Numbered from the stretch's first letter, positions 1 to 9,453 are shown. The stretch: 64,000 nt of DNA from Candidatus Methylacidiphilales bacterium (GCA_033875315.1 JANRJG010000009.1:124001-188000); one strand, 5' to 3'. Made by a program: numbers and translations. The notes: generated by a model not told the origin, from the sequence alone.

Positions 1-104
1 GAGGCTCCTGTCGAGCCGGTTTGATGTCTCTATTCCAAGGGCGGCTCAGCGGGAGCTTTGCCCCCCCGTATTGCAATTTGTCGCCTACTCAATAAGACAT
101 GGCG

Positions 105-2477
105 CTACTGACCTGGGGTCAAATTGTAAGGCTCACCATCCGGACGCAGGATGCGAACTGTAACAAAAATCAGCAAATTGCGTTTGATGGCCTGTTCAGC
201 CTTGCTGCGGAAGGCCCTACCTATCAATGGGATGTCTCCCAGAATTGGCACTTTTTCCTCCACCGTGGAGATGTCCTCACGAATTAATCCGCCCAATACC
301 ATGGTTTGGCCATCTCCGATTTCCATCTGGGCGTTTTCCACTGTGCGAACCGAAAAGACAGGCTGGTTGATAACGTTATTACTAATCACCTGACCGTTGG
401 GAACACCAAAAAACGCATCTGATTCTGTTGAAAAAATACGCGAACCATAATTGATAAACCCATCAAACTCAGTGATGTCCGGCTTGAGGGTCAGGAAGAC
501 GCGCTGGCGGTCGACGGTGATGCGAGGCTGGGCCGTAAGTACCACCCCGACGTTGCGAGTTTCAAAGGTAGACGGCCAGGCCGGCACCACTGTGGTGCGG
601 GATGAAATCGTCGCCGCCGTGACTTGGGCCTCATCGAACTCAGTGGGATAATAAAATTCGCGGGCAATCGTGATAGTTCCTTGAGCCCCATCATTGATGA
701 TGATTGAAGGAGCCGTCATGAGGTCGAAGCTTTGCTTCTGACTCAGGGCCTCCAAGAGTGCGCGGAAGGCGTTTCCATCGAGAAAGCCACCGATACCGAT
801 TTTGTTGGGTTCCGTGGCATTAGACGCAGGATCTATCGCACTGGCTCCAGCGCCCAGAAGGGTTGAAATGACATCGGAGGGTTTGATTGCTGAGGCCCCC
901 TGCAAACCGGTGCTGGCCCCCACGGAGCCGCCTCCGATGCTACTGCCGCCGGACGCCACGATGGAGGTGGGATTGGCCGCCAGCGTGGCATTGATAGCCA
1001 GAGAATTGAGGTCGGTTTGATTAATTTCTACGACACGCGCATCCACTTTGACAACCAAGGCTTCCACCGTGTCCCCAATGACTAGTTCTTCCACTAGGTC
1101 GATCTGGTCTTGGGTGTTTTTGACCGTGAGGATACCGGTGGAGAGGTTGTAAAATGCGGCTGCCCCATCCGTGCTAAAGTCCACGCCACGGGCTTCCAGC
1201 GTAGAACGAATGCTCTCGCTGCCGCCTGACCGGGCGGCATCCCCCGAGTCAACTGGAGTGCGACGGCTGTTCACGGCAGGCTGATTGCCAGCCGATGCGG
1301 AGGGCGCTACGTCAAAGAAACTGGGGCGGGTGGGAAATTCCCGGGTTACTAGAACATCCGTGCGCTCGGTCAAGGGCACAATGAAGACGGCAAACTCATC
1401 CACCCGATATTTAACTCCGGCCAAGTTAGTGATGTAACGCAGCACCTCACCGGCGGGAACATTGTTCAGGCGCAGGCTGAAGGGTTTGCTGGAGGAATTG
1501 ACCCCCTCGTTCTTGACAATGACACTCACTCCGGTGCCTTCCGGATCAAGTTCGCGGGTGCGGTTGGTGATGAAGGTTGCGGCATCGGCAATGGTGGCAT
1601 CACTGAAGTCCACTTGCGGGATGATGATGGAAGTGAGCTTCTGGCTGATAGCAAAATTATTGGAACGGCGGATGGGCTGGACCAATTTGGTGGGATCTGT
1701 GACGCTTTTTTCCGTGCGGGTGTTTTCCGTCCAGCCTTCGCGGGTCTTGGTCAGACGTTCTTGGCGGCTGGATTCACGGCCGATGCGCGCCACCGTGCGA
1801 CGCTTGATAAAAAGCTTGTTCAATTCGATCGCAGCGGGTTTGTTGTAGGGGTCGATGACAAGGACGTCCGAGAAGGATTTTTCGGCGGCGTCAAGCTGGC
1901 CGGTGCCAATCTGATCGCGACCCAGCTTCATCAGGGCTTGCACTTTATTGAGGTTTTTGACGAATTTGCGATCCACTGCCGGGTTGATGGTGGATTCGTC
2001 GTTATCGCGGATACCCAGGCGTTCATTGACTTCTTCGAGTATCTGGCTGGCTTGGGCGTTTTCGGGCTTGTGACCCAAAGAAGCAATAGCGCGGTCACGG
2101 GCTTCGAACCAATCCTTTTCATCCCGGGCCTTGCGGGCGGCGTCAAGCTCGATCAGCGCCAATAGAGCAGAGGCACGAGCGTACACCGGTGAGCCCTCCC
2201 CGGTTTGCGGGATGGTTTTGAGGATCTCAGCCAGGCGAGTTTTTGCTTCCTCTCCCTTACCCTCCTTGATCAGGCTTTCGGTAGATTCAACGTCCTGGAT
2301 GGCGCGCAGCACGATTTCCTGACGGCGAATTTGTTCACGCTGGACGATGGCGTTGGCTGTTGTCGTTTCGGCAGGTAAAACCGTAGGGTGAACCAAGAAG
2401 CTTACGGTGCCCAACAAACAGGCCATTGAGCCAAGGAATTTGGAGGAAAGATGGGAACTAGATGGGGTCATACGCAT
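105..2477 (-). CDS. Amuc_1098-like secretin, second tandem copy
   Basis: A 790-residue outer-membrane secretin-like protein of the Amuc_1098 family. An N-terminal hydrophobic signal segment (about residues 14-35) is followed by a charged region with TPR-like helices (about 45-230), a short secretin N-type domain (about 285-370) and a C-terminal secretin beta-domain (about 590-780) that ends with the usual features 'GQTMVLGGLI' and 'VPILGDIPLIGRAF'. Such proteins form the outer-membrane channel of type IV pili and type II secretion. It starts 5 nt after the stop of a longer paralogue with the same domain order, so the two look like a tandem duplication. The start could be Met1 or Met3 (2471); neither has a clear ribosome binding site. 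It is the last gene of the operon in this window. Family assignment is firm; why two secretins are kept is not known. Confidence 0.88.
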   Translation of the reverse strand: MRMTPSSSHLSSKFLGSMACLLGTVSFLVHPTVLPAETTTANAIVQREQIRRQEIVLRAIQDVESTESLIKEGKGEEAKTRLAEILKTIPQTGEGSPVYARASALLALIELDAARKARDEKDWFEARDRAIASLGHKPENAQASQILEEVNERLGIRDNDESTINPAVDRKFVKNLNKVQALMKLGRDQIGTGQLDAAEKSFSDVLVIDPYNKPAAIELNKLFIKRRTVARIGRESSRQERLTKTREGWTENTRTEKSVTDPTKLVQPIRRSNNFAISQKLTSIIIPQVDFSDATIADAATFITNRTRELDPEGTGVSVIVKNEGVNSSSKPFSLRLNNVPAGEVLRYITNLAGVKYRVDEFAVFIVPLTERTDVLVTREFPTRPSFFDVAPSASAGNQPAVNSRRTPVDSGDAARSGGSESIRSTLEARGVDFSTDGAAAFYNLSTGILTVKNTQDQIDLVEELVIGDTVEALVVKVDARVVEINQTDLNSLAINATLAANPTSIVASGGSSIGGGSVGASTGLQGASAIKPSDVISTLLGAGASAIDPASNATEPNKIGIGGFLDGNAFRALLEALSQKQSFDLMTAPSIIINDGAQGTITIAREFYYPTEFDEAQVTAATISSRTTVVPAWPSTFETRNVGVVLTAQPRITVDRQRVFLTLKPDITEFDGFINYGSRIFSTESDAFFGVPNGQVISNNVINQPVFSVRTVENAQMEIGDGQTMVLGGLIREDISTVEEKVPILGDIPLIGRAFRSKAEQAIKRNLLIFVTVRILRPDGEPYNLTPGQ

Positions 2478-2482
2478 TTATT

Positions 2483-4897
2483 TCAGGGCTTGAAGGAGGT
2501 TTCCATCGCGTCGGCTTCGCTGTCCGTGAGAAACTTGGGGGTTCCATTGGGATTCATGATCCGCGCGGTGGTGAAAATGATCAGGTTCCGCTTCACATCG
2601 CGGTTGGTCTTGGATCGGAAGAGTCGTCCGACCAGCGGGATGTCACCCAGGAGAGGGATCTTGTCCTCAATGGCAACGGTGTCATTGCGGATGAACCCAC
2701 CCATAACTACTGTTTGTCCGTCGATAACCTGGAGTTTGGTTTCGACTTTGCGCATTTGGAAGACTGGGGTCAGAGCTACGCCCTCAGCGAGCACATTCCC
2801 TTGCTGGTCATTTGCTGCGGTGTTGACGGCGGCTTCACGGGCAGCCTGACCATAGTTGATAAAACCAAGAAACTCGGTCACTTCCGGAGTCAATTCAAGG
2901 TCGATACGGCGGTCCTTGCTGGCATCCGCTTTGACTTCCATGATCACCCCCACATCGCGATTCACAAATTCCGACGGATTCGAAGGGGCGACGGCCACAA
3001 ACTGGGCGGAAGTCCCCCCGATTTCTACGGACTGGGTCTGGATTTCTGGAGCCTCATACTCCGTCGGGTAAATGAATTCGCGAACAACGCGGATCTTGGT
3101 TTTCTGGCCGTTGACCACGGTAACCTTGGGAGCAGACATCAGATCCGCTCCAGTTGTGGCTTCAATTGCGCGCATGACAGCTTCAAAACCTTGACCGAAA
3201 AGAATGGCGGAAACACTCAGAAGGTTGGTCTGGCTGCTCGCGCCCGGATTAAGCAGGGCTTCGATGGAATTGCTGGGCAGGGAGGCCCCGTCACGCAGGT
3301 TGCTGTCGAGTGCCACCCCGTCTTTGCCCGCATAAGCGTTGCTGCCAGCATTGGACAGGAAATTGGCCGAGGTGATGTCGGTGATGCCGCTGAGATCCGA
3401 CTCAAAGGAGAGGCGGTAGTTGAAACCAAATTCCTTGAACTGATCTTCGGTGAAGTCGACAAATTTCGTTTCGATTTCGATCTGGGTGGCCACGTCCGTT
3501 TGCTCGGAGAGGAGTTGCTCGATGAGGTTGATCTGGTCGAGGGTGTTCTTGACCACCAGCTTGGCACTGCGGGCCAGATAGGCCGCGCTGGCACCGGCTG
3601 GGAACTTGACCCCGCGACCTTCCAATTCTTTTTTCACATCGGCCGTGACAAACTGCACTGTGGCTCCCCCGGTGACGTCGGTGCCGCCTGTGTTCTGGGG
3701 TTTGACGCTGAAGAAATTAGGCGGAACGGAAAAGGAGCGGACCACCAGGACGTCGCTGGTCTCGGTGTTGGGGAAAACGTAGACGGCGAATTCTTCCACC
3801 TTGAACTGGAGGTTGGTCAGGTTGGTGATGAAGCGCAGAACTTCCATGAGAGGGACCTTGCGCAGGTTGAGAGTGAGGGTGCGCTGCGGAGGCGGGGGAG
3901 CGGTCGCCGTATCGGCAGCGGCTCCCTCGGCGGGTGCGGAGGAAGCGGTTGGGTTGACCTTGAGAACAAAATTGACCCCGGTTTTCTCGGGATCGAGCGC
4001 CTTGCTCTGCTCTTGGAGAAACTTGATCGCGTCCACGACATCGACGTCGGTGAAGTTCAACTCAGGGATGACGATCTTTTCCAACTTTTCGAACATGTTG
4101 GCTACACGGGTTTCATTGACTCCGGTGGTGCTGATGGCGGATTCGACCTGGCGACGATTGACCGGCTTGGTGTGGTAGGCCTCATCAACTTCGGCCAGCC
4201 TCTTTTCGCGCACGGCTTCGTAACGCAGGGTGGCGGCCCGTTCCTTGGTTTTTTCCGTTTTTTCAATCCGGAGGCGGGCGACCTTGTTGGTGGGGTCGAT
4301 GGCTAGGACTTCCTTGTATCTTCCAATGGCCCGTTGGTATTGACCGGTTTCATGGAAGCTGTCCCCTTCGAAGAGGAGTTTTTGGATGTTGTTGACCTTC
4401 TCTTCCAATTCAGGACTGACAGCCGTATTGCCGGGGTAGCGTTTGGCCAAGGAGGGATTTTTGTCCTCGATACCCTCCAGTCCGGCTTTGTAAGCCTTGT
4501 TGGCGGGGTCGAGGGTGACCGCCTCCTGCCAGAAGGTGCGGGCACTGTCCCAAGACTTTTTGGTTTCTTCCTGGCGGGCCTGGATGGCGGCGACGGCGGC
4601 CAGTTCTTTCCGGGCGCGGGCGTTGGTGTCGGCAAAGGAGGGGTTCTTGGTGGTCTGCTCAATGACACTGGCGTATCGGCTGCGGGCCTTGCCGTAGTCT
4701 TGGGCCCGCACCAACTGACCTGCCTCATCCAGAAGGCTGTTCAGAGCCAGCGAGTTTTCCATGCGCTTGATCTGTTCCATCTCGGTTTTTTTGGCCGAAT
4801 CCGAGTCCTGGGCAACGACGGGAGTGATGGTGGTGAAAACGGCCAAAAGCCCGGCCAGGCAAGATGTTAGAACAACGGGGCGCAGGGGGTAGTTCAT
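2483..4897 (-). CDS. Amuc_1098-like secretin, first tandem copy
   Basis: About 804 residues. I place the start at the ATG at 4897, because the protein then opens with a normal signal peptide ending near 'PVVAQD'; an upstream in-frame start at 4936 would add 13 residues with no signal function. Order: signal peptide, TPR-like helices (about 20-220), secretin N domain (about 280-390, with an Ala/Pro-rich insert 'ATAPPPPQR'), and secretin core (about 560-790) with 'GQTVVMGGFI' and 'IPLLGDIPLVGRLF'. The family forms the outer-membrane gate of the verrucomicrobial pilus-like system. It lies between the Amuc_1099-like gene and a second secretin. Both C-termini are highly alike, while the N-terminal halves differ more, suggesting one conserved pore fold with different periplasmic partners. 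Confidence 0.88.
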   Translation of the reverse strand: MNYPLRPVVLTSCLAGLLAVFTTITPVVAQDSDSAKKTEMEQIKRMENSLALNSLLDEAGQLVRAQDYGKARSRYASVIEQTTKNPSFADTNARARKELAAVAAIQARQEETKKSWDSARTFWQEAVTLDPANKAYKAGLEGIEDKNPSLAKRYPGNTAVSPELEEKVNNIQKLLFEGDSFHETGQYQRAIGRYKEVLAIDPTNKVARLRIEKTEKTKERAATLRYEAVREKRLAEVDEAYHTKPVNRRQVESAISTTGVNETRVANMFEKLEKIVIPELNFTDVDVVDAIKFLQEQSKALDPEKTGVNFVLKVNPTASSAPAEGAAADTATAPPPPQRTLTLNLRKVPLMEVLRFITNLTNLQFKVEEFAVYVFPNTETSDVLVVRSFSVPPNFFSVKPQNTGGTDVTGGATVQFVTADVKKELEGRGVKFPAGASAAYLARSAKLVVKNTLDQINLIEQLLSEQTDVATQIEIETKFVDFTEDQFKEFGFNYRLSFESDLSGITDITSANFLSNAGSNAYAGKDGVALDSNLRDGASLPSNSIEALLNPGASSQTNLLSVSAILFGQGFEAVMRAIEATTGADLMSAPKVTVVNGQKTKIRVVREFIYPTEYEAPEIQTQSVEIGGTSAQFVAVAPSNPSEFVNRDVGVIMEVKADASKDRRIDLELTPEVTEFLGFINYGQAAREAAVNTAANDQQGNVLAEGVALTPVFQMRKVETKLQVIDGQTVVMGGFIRNDTVAIEDKIPLLGDIPLVGRLFRSKTNRDVKRNLIIFTTARIMNPNGTPKFLTDSEADAMETSFKP

Positions 4898-4987
4898 GGC
4901 GGAAGGTCTCAATTCCAAGTTTTTATAGATAACCAAGTAAAATACAAGCTTTAGTTGCCCATCGCCGGTTGGTCACAGCCCCCCAGC

Positions 4988-5926
4988 TCAACCGCCGATA
5001 CCCTCGAGCACCTGGCCGGACTGGAGGTCCTTGATCGTCACGGTTTTTTCGCCGGGTTTGAGCAGTTGGTATTCTTTGCCGTCGAGTTTGAATTTTTCCC
5101 CGCGGACCACGCGGGGAGGTTCGACCTTGCCGACTGGAGAATCCACCCGCAACTGGACGAAGCTTTCATCCGAGTCCTTCTGGACATTCCGGACGAGGGT
5201 GATGGTTTCATCGAGCTTGAGGTTGATGAGATCGAGTTCGGATTCGTCGATTTCCTCGACGATGCCGGTTCTGGGGTTGGGCCGTTTGACGATGTTTTTT
5301 CGGAATGCCCCGACCTTGTAGCCTTCGATGGTGTCCCCTTCCTTGACCATGCGGGTCTTGTTGGTTTTGACGTCGAGGAGGTTCAATTGGAAGAGCATCT
5401 GGCCGGTGGTGGCGTCCGGGTTGTAGCCCTTGAGGATGACACGGAAAGGCACCTTGGTGTAACTCTCCACGCGCAGCTTCAAGACCAAGGGAGGCCGACT
5501 GGCTGAATCGTTCGCCTTGGTGTGGGCGGTGAATTCCTCCAAGTTGCTGAAGCCATCGTTGTCGGGGTCGGAGGAAGCCACCGAAGGGTCATCGATGGGG
5601 AACTTGTTGTCTATTTTCCACTGGATGGTGATGCCGGAGGGATCCTTGTCCGCGGGATTGAGGGCTTTGACGGTCTGGTCCTGTGGGTAGTAGACGACAA
5701 GCCGGGAAACGAATACCTTGTGCTCGCCGTCTTTGACCTCCACGGGATGGAGCAACTTTTCAGCAGCCTGCTGATAGGGAGCGGGGTCGAAAGCAGGCGG
5801 GTTGTTGACCCGTCCCTGGGGCAGGGGGTCGAGGGGGGAAAGAGAGAACCCGAGAAAAGCCAGGAGTCCGCCGCCGAGCACAAGTGCGGCGACGAGGAAC
5901 CATTGTTCGTTCTGAAGCTTGAGCAT
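4988..5926 (-). CDS. Amuc_1099-like pilus-system inner-membrane protein
   Basis: About 312 residues if translation begins at the ATG at 5926, 4 nt after the upstream stop. The longer open frame (to 5989) would run into the preceding gene. One N-terminal membrane helix (about residues 8-28, 'WFLVAALVLGGGLLAFLGF') is followed by a mostly periplasmic region with a 'DPDNDGFSNLEEF' thrombospondin-type-3-like calcium motif and a C-terminal beta-rich part, 'GEKFKLDGKEYQLLKPGEKTVTIKDL', resembling the PilP-like role of linking inner-membrane proteins to the secretin. Position between the Amuc_1100-like gene and the secretins matches the Akkermansia gene order. Family call is from order and architecture; the calcium-motif reading is inference. 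Confidence 0.82.
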   Translation of the reverse strand: MLKLQNEQWFLVAALVLGGGLLAFLGFSLSPLDPLPQGRVNNPPAFDPAPYQQAAEKLLHPVEVKDGEHKVFVSRLVVYYPQDQTVKALNPADKDPSGITIQWKIDNKFPIDDPSVASSDPDNDGFSNLEEFTAHTKANDSASRPPLVLKLRVESYTKVPFRVILKGYNPDATTGQMLFQLNLLDVKTNKTRMVKEGDTIEGYKVGAFRKNIVKRPNPRTGIVEEIDESELDLINLKLDETITLVRNVQKDSDESFVQLRVDSPVGKVEPPRVVRGEKFKLDGKEYQLLKPGEKTVTIKDLQSGQVLEGIGG

Positions 5927-5930
5927 GGGA

Positions 5931-6875
5931 TCAGGGCTGGGCCGGTTTGGGTTTGGCGTTTGGATTGCCGGGCTTTTCGCCGGAAGCATCGGCTTTCCAG
6001 TAGATCAGATCGATGCGGATGCGGGCGACGAGGTCTTCCTGACCGACGATGGGGACGAGGAGCTTGGCCCCCTCCCCTTCCTTGGCGGCGGAGTTGGCGA
6101 ATTCCGAGCGTTTCGGCACGGTGTTTTTTTCATTTTCCACCACGACGAATCGGGTGATGAAGATCATCGGGCTGCGACCAAGGGCGTTGACGAAAGCGTT
6201 GAAGGCCGAGGGGGAAGACTTGAATTTGACCTCGAAGGGGAAAACCCGGTAAAGACCGCCCGTGCCTTCGACCACCGCGGCATTGATCGACTCCTCTGAG
6301 GTCGTGCCACCAACCGCACCCGAGTCTTCCACCATGACCCGGCGAATTTCCCGGATTTCGCCAACCTTGGCCTCGATGAGGAGGCGGGAGATTTCTTCGA
6401 GCGCGGCCAATTGGATGCCGATGTCATGGGTGGCCCCGGCCGGAGGAGAGGCCACACGGTAGCGCTTGAACCCGAAGTAAAAATCATCCGCTGTCTGCAC
6501 GTTGCCCTGGTCGGCCCGTTTTTTGAGATCTTCGCGGACTGAGACCAGTTTTTCCTTCCAAGTTTCCTGGGGCAGGCCTTTCTTGTCAGGACCGAGGAAG
6601 GGGGCAAAGCGGGAAGCGGCACGGTCGAGTTGGGGGAGGATTTCTTTGGCCAGCGCACTGACAGCCTCCTTGTTGCCCTCGAGCAATTTGAGGTTCTGGC
6701 TGGTCGGGGAAAAGCCCTTGGACTGGACCTGCTGGAGTTTCTCCGTGATGGAGGTGCGTTCGGCCAAGGCGGTTTCCAACTGTCCGGCGGTCCAATACCA
6801 GGCACCGCCGCCCAGCAGCCCGATGACCACGAATCCAATGATTCCGAAGAGGAGGTGTTGGGGGATCTGCTTCAT
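5931..6875 (-). CDS. Amuc_1100-like pilus-associated protein (PilO-like)
   Basis: A 314-residue protein with one N-terminal membrane helix (about 9-29), a coiled-coil stretch rich in Glu/Gln/Leu (about 30-110) and a C-terminal alpha/beta region. This is the organisation of PilO-type proteins and of Amuc_1100, the Akkermansia surface protein known for signalling through TLR2. Its start codon overlaps the stop of the PilM-like gene (ATGA, 6872-6875), implying translational coupling. It probably forms the periplasmic alignment subcomplex with the PilM/N-like and Amuc_1099-like neighbours. The Pro/Lys-rich C-terminal tail ('NPNAKPKPAQP') is not needed for the fold. Nothing here shows host association; the organism looks environmental. 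Confidence 0.85.
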   Translation of the reverse strand: MKQIPQHLLFGIIGFVVIGLLGGGAWYWTAGQLETALAERTSITEKLQQVQSKGFSPTSQNLKLLEGNKEAVSALAKEILPQLDRAASRFAPFLGPDKKGLPQETWKEKLVSVREDLKKRADQGNVQTADDFYFGFKRYRVASPPAGATHDIGIQLAALEEISRLLIEAKVGEIREIRRVMVEDSGAVGGTTSEESINAAVVEGTGGLYRVFPFEVKFKSSPSAFNAFVNALGRSPMIFITRFVVVENEKNTVPKRSEFANSAAKEGEGAKLLVPIVGQEDLVARIRIDLIYWKADASGEKPGNPNAKPKPAQP

Positions 6876-8662
6876 GGCTGGAGGCTGACCTGACGGTCCT
6901 CCTTGAGGGTGGCCTTGATCAGGAACAAGGTCGCCACTTGGTCCCCGTCGGGGGGTTCGCGGTTGATGATGTCGATTTTCTCAAACCAACCGGTGGCTTG
7001 GAGGCTGGAAACAAACGTGTTGAGGATGTCCCATTGACTGGCCTCGACGAAGCCGCGCAGGTTGATCTCGGTGCCGCGGGGGGCGACGTTGATGGAGGTT
7101 TCCGGAGCGGTGGGTTTGGCACCGGGAGCGAGAGGCTTGGTTCCGGGGGCCGGGACACGCGGACGGGAGGGGGCCGTGCCGCCGGGTGATCCGGAGCCAC
7201 CCTTGGTTGCGGCTTCCAGCGGCTGGTTGTTGAAGGTCATGTCCATCTGGGTCAACCAAAGTCCGGTGCTGGTCTGCGCGCACTGGCCGATCTGGACAAG
7301 CAAATCCGGCCAATAGTCCCGCTGCACAACCAACCGCTGCACGGCATCGACCCGTTGCTTGAAGGAGGCCAGTTCCTTGTCGGCTTTCTCAATCCGCGCG
7401 GCCAGCGTGGTTTTCTGATCGTAGTCCGATTGCAATTGCGCGGTTTCGGCGGAAACGGCGGAGGCCCGGAGGAAATTGACCCCGGCGATGGCCGCGAAAC
7501 AGGCCGCCCAGGCCAGCAGACCGACGACGAGATACGGCACCGCGCGGCGTTTTTCCCGCGCGACCTTGGCCGAGGAGGGCTCGAGGTTGATCTCGACCGG
7601 ACATTCACCGGCCATGCGGAGGGCCAGACCGACCAATTCCCCAAGTTGGAAGGCTTCGGCGGCGACCCGGTTGCGGTCGATATCCTGGGCGAGATTGACA
7701 TTGCGCAGGGGGTTGAAGTGTTCCACCGGAATATTCATCTTCTCCTTGAAGAAAAGATCGGCGAAAGGCATACAGGCCGAACCCCCGGCCAGATGGATCT
7801 TCTTGGGGGCACTCCCACCCTGCTGGTTGCGGTAGAAGCCAACCGACCGGTTCAACTCCGCATGGAGCTTGGAAAAAATGCTGCGGGCGATTTTGGAAAT
7901 ACGGGCGGCGGCGGCATCGTCCGGATCCTTGTAGGCCCCGCCGAGACCGACAAAGCCCTTGCCCTTTTTGAGGGTTTCGGCGGCGACATAGGGCTCCTGG
8001 AACTCGTTGGAGATGTTCTGGGAAATGAGGTGGCCACCGACGGGGATGACACGGATGAAGATGCGGGAACCCTCGATGAAGATCAGGTTGGTGTTTTTGG
8101 CCCCGATGTCGATGAGCAGGTGGCATTCATCGGGGACGCCGTAGTTGTAGTAAAACGCATTGATCAGGGCCAGGCCGGCCACATCGACGCCCGCCAGTTC
8201 GATTTTGCAGGCGCGGAAAGCCCCGGCGGCCTGCTCGACGATGTCCTGCTTGATGGCGACAATCAGGGCCTCATTTTCTTTGGCCCCAGTTCCACCCAGC
8301 ATTTGATAGTCCCAAACGACTTCGTTGATGGGAAAGGGCACGTTCTGTTGGGCCTCGAAGACGACCATTTTGTCGATCTCGGCCGCGGCGACCGGAGGGA
8401 GCTTGACGAAGCGGGTGAAGGCGAACTGGCCTGAAAGGCTGCAGTAGGCGGGGGCGCTGGGGAGTCCTTTTTCCCGGAGGAGGTTCTGCAGGGTTTCGAG
8501 GATGAAGGGGAACCGGTCCTGTTCCTTGTTCGGGTCAAGACCCATGTCCTTGATTCCGTAGCGCAGGAGAGTGAGATCGCCCGAGGCGCTGACCTGGAAG
8601 GCCGCGGCTTTGAGATTGCTCGACCCGAGGTCAATGGTGAGGATGCGTTGGGCGGATGCCAC
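6872..8662 (-). CDS. pilM: PilM-PilN-like fusion of the pilus system (Amuc_1101-like)
   Basis: A 596-residue protein in two parts. Residues 1-350 are an actin-like PilM/FtsA-type ATPase: 'TIDLGSSNLKAA' near the N-terminus is the phosphate-1 loop, 'LLIDIGAKNTNLIFI' near residue 188 the phosphate-2 loop, and 'IHLAGGSACMPFADLFF' near 290 the adenosine motif. After a membrane helix (about 377-397) comes a periplasmic PilN-like coiled coil and alpha/beta domain (400-596), interrupted by a Pro/Gly/Ala-rich insert around 500-525. PilM and PilN are separate, interacting proteins in most type IV pilus systems; here one chain carries both, as in Amuc_1101-type proteins. It is 30 nt downstream of the Amuc_1102-like gene and overlaps the next gene by 4 nt. 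Confidence 0.9.
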   Translation of the reverse strand: MASAQRILTIDLGSSNLKAAAFQVSASGDLTLLRYGIKDMGLDPNKEQDRFPFILETLQNLLREKGLPSAPAYCSLSGQFAFTRFVKLPPVAAAEIDKMVVFEAQQNVPFPINEVVWDYQMLGGTGAKENEALIVAIKQDIVEQAAGAFRACKIELAGVDVAGLALINAFYYNYGVPDECHLLIDIGAKNTNLIFIEGSRIFIRVIPVGGHLISQNISNEFQEPYVAAETLKKGKGFVGLGGAYKDPDDAAAARISKIARSIFSKLHAELNRSVGFYRNQQGGSAPKKIHLAGGSACMPFADLFFKEKMNIPVEHFNPLRNVNLAQDIDRNRVAAEAFQLGELVGLALRMAGECPVEINLEPSSAKVAREKRRAVPYLVVGLLAWAACFAAIAGVNFLRASAVSAETAQLQSDYDQKTTLAARIEKADKELASFKQRVDAVQRLVVQRDYWPDLLVQIGQCAQTSTGLWLTQMDMTFNNQPLEAATKGGSGSPGGTAPSRPRVPAPGTKPLAPGAKPTAPETSINVAPRGTEINLRGFVEASQWDILNTFVSSLQATGWFEKIDIINREPPDGDQVATLFLIKATLKEDRQVSLQP

Positions 8663-8692
8663 GGGATTGGGAAGGCTGGGGGTGGGAGGTGG

Positions 8693-9298
8693 TCAGCGGG
8701 TGGCTGCTTTGATCTGGTTGAACTTGCGTTGCTCCATGGGCCAGAAAGGGGAGTCCTTGAGGTTCACAAGCACGCCGGGCACCTGGGGGAAGGAGCTGAA
8801 CCAATTGGGTTGATCCTTGCGCAGATCAAGCCCCGGACCGTTGGAACGACCGTTTTCCATCAAATCGACGTGGACGTTGGCTTTCTTGATGCCGTCCTTG
8901 CCTGCGGATCCACCGTAGCGCGACACCGCGGCAGGGTGGAGGTAGGCCGTGGCCACGTGACCGTTGCCCTTGGGAACATTGATGAAGGTGACTTCGGAAG
9001 TCAGGATGATGGTCTCGTTCTTCTTCAGGGTGTCGACCATGTCCGTGTAAAACTTGACAGTGATTTCTTCGGTGAGCTCCTCGGTCGTATCAAATTTTGC
9101 CTCAATGACGTACCAATCCTCTCCCAGAACCCTGTTACCCGGCGTGGCCGTTTCCGCTTCCCGGGGTAGCGTTGCCTTCTCCAACTTGATGGAATTTTCC
9201 ACCAAACGGGCCGGCTGGCCTTGGGCCACCAGAGAAGTTATGGCAAGCAAAGAGGCGACCATTCCCACGATAAAAACGCGAGAGAAGTGAGCAATCAT
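8693..9298 (-). CDS. Amuc_1102-like secreted pilus-system protein
   Basis: A 201-residue protein with an N-terminal signal peptide (about residues 8-27, 'VFIVGMVASLLAITSLVAQG') and a beta-rich mature part that includes 'WYVIEAKFDTTEELTEEITVKFY', 'VTFINVPKGNGHVATAYLHP' and 'APGVLVNL'-type strands. It is the first gene of the pilus-like operon and corresponds by size, position and composition to Amuc_1102, an immunoglobulin-like/pilin-like protein. The likely location is the periplasm or cell surface. The start at 9298 is the first ATG; a second Met at 9262 lies inside the signal peptide and is less likely. Confidence 0.78.
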   Translation of the reverse strand: MIAHFSRVFIVGMVASLLAITSLVAQGQPARLVENSIKLEKATLPREAETATPGNRVLGEDWYVIEAKFDTTEELTEEITVKFYTDMVDTLKKNETIILTSEVTFINVPKGNGHVATAYLHPAAVSRYGGSAGKDGIKKANVHVDLMENGRSNGPGLDLRKDQPNWFSSFPQVPGVLVNLKDSPFWPMEQRKFNQIKAATR

Positions 9299-9304
9299 GA
9301 CAAA

Positions 9305-9334
9305 AGATTAGCTTATCCATGAAAGTCAGGTCAA
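9305..9334 (-). promoter_or_regulatory. weak sigma-70-like promoter candidate for the pilus-like operon
   Basis: On the minus strand a -35-like TTGACC (9329-9334) and a -10-like TAATCT (9305-9310) are 18 nt apart, just ahead of the first operon gene. The -10 is only about 7 nt from the annotated ATG, so either the mRNA is almost leaderless or translation starts further in. Nothing else is recognisable in the 155-nt gap 9299-9453. Confidence 0.3.
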
Positions 9335-9453
9335 AAGTTTTTTACGGTAAATTCGGTATTTAAAACGATAACCCCCGCCAATCGCCCAATTTGCCCGGAA
9401 ACATTTTTTGCAATGGCCACTGGACGTTGGGGCAGGCCGCTTTCACCTCAGGA

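Noticed and set aside
1-104. possible terminator at the left edge, after the second secretin gene
   Set aside because: A C-run and weak pairing are visible, but no stable stem followed by a T-run on the minus strand.
2462-4306. 614-codon open frame on the plus strand
   Set aside because: It lies antisense to the first secretin gene and has no recognisable domain. Long shadow frames are common opposite GC-rich genes.
7355-8434. 359-codon open frame on the plus strand
   Set aside because: Antisense of the PilM-like gene; composition is Gly/Asp-rich shadow with no family features.
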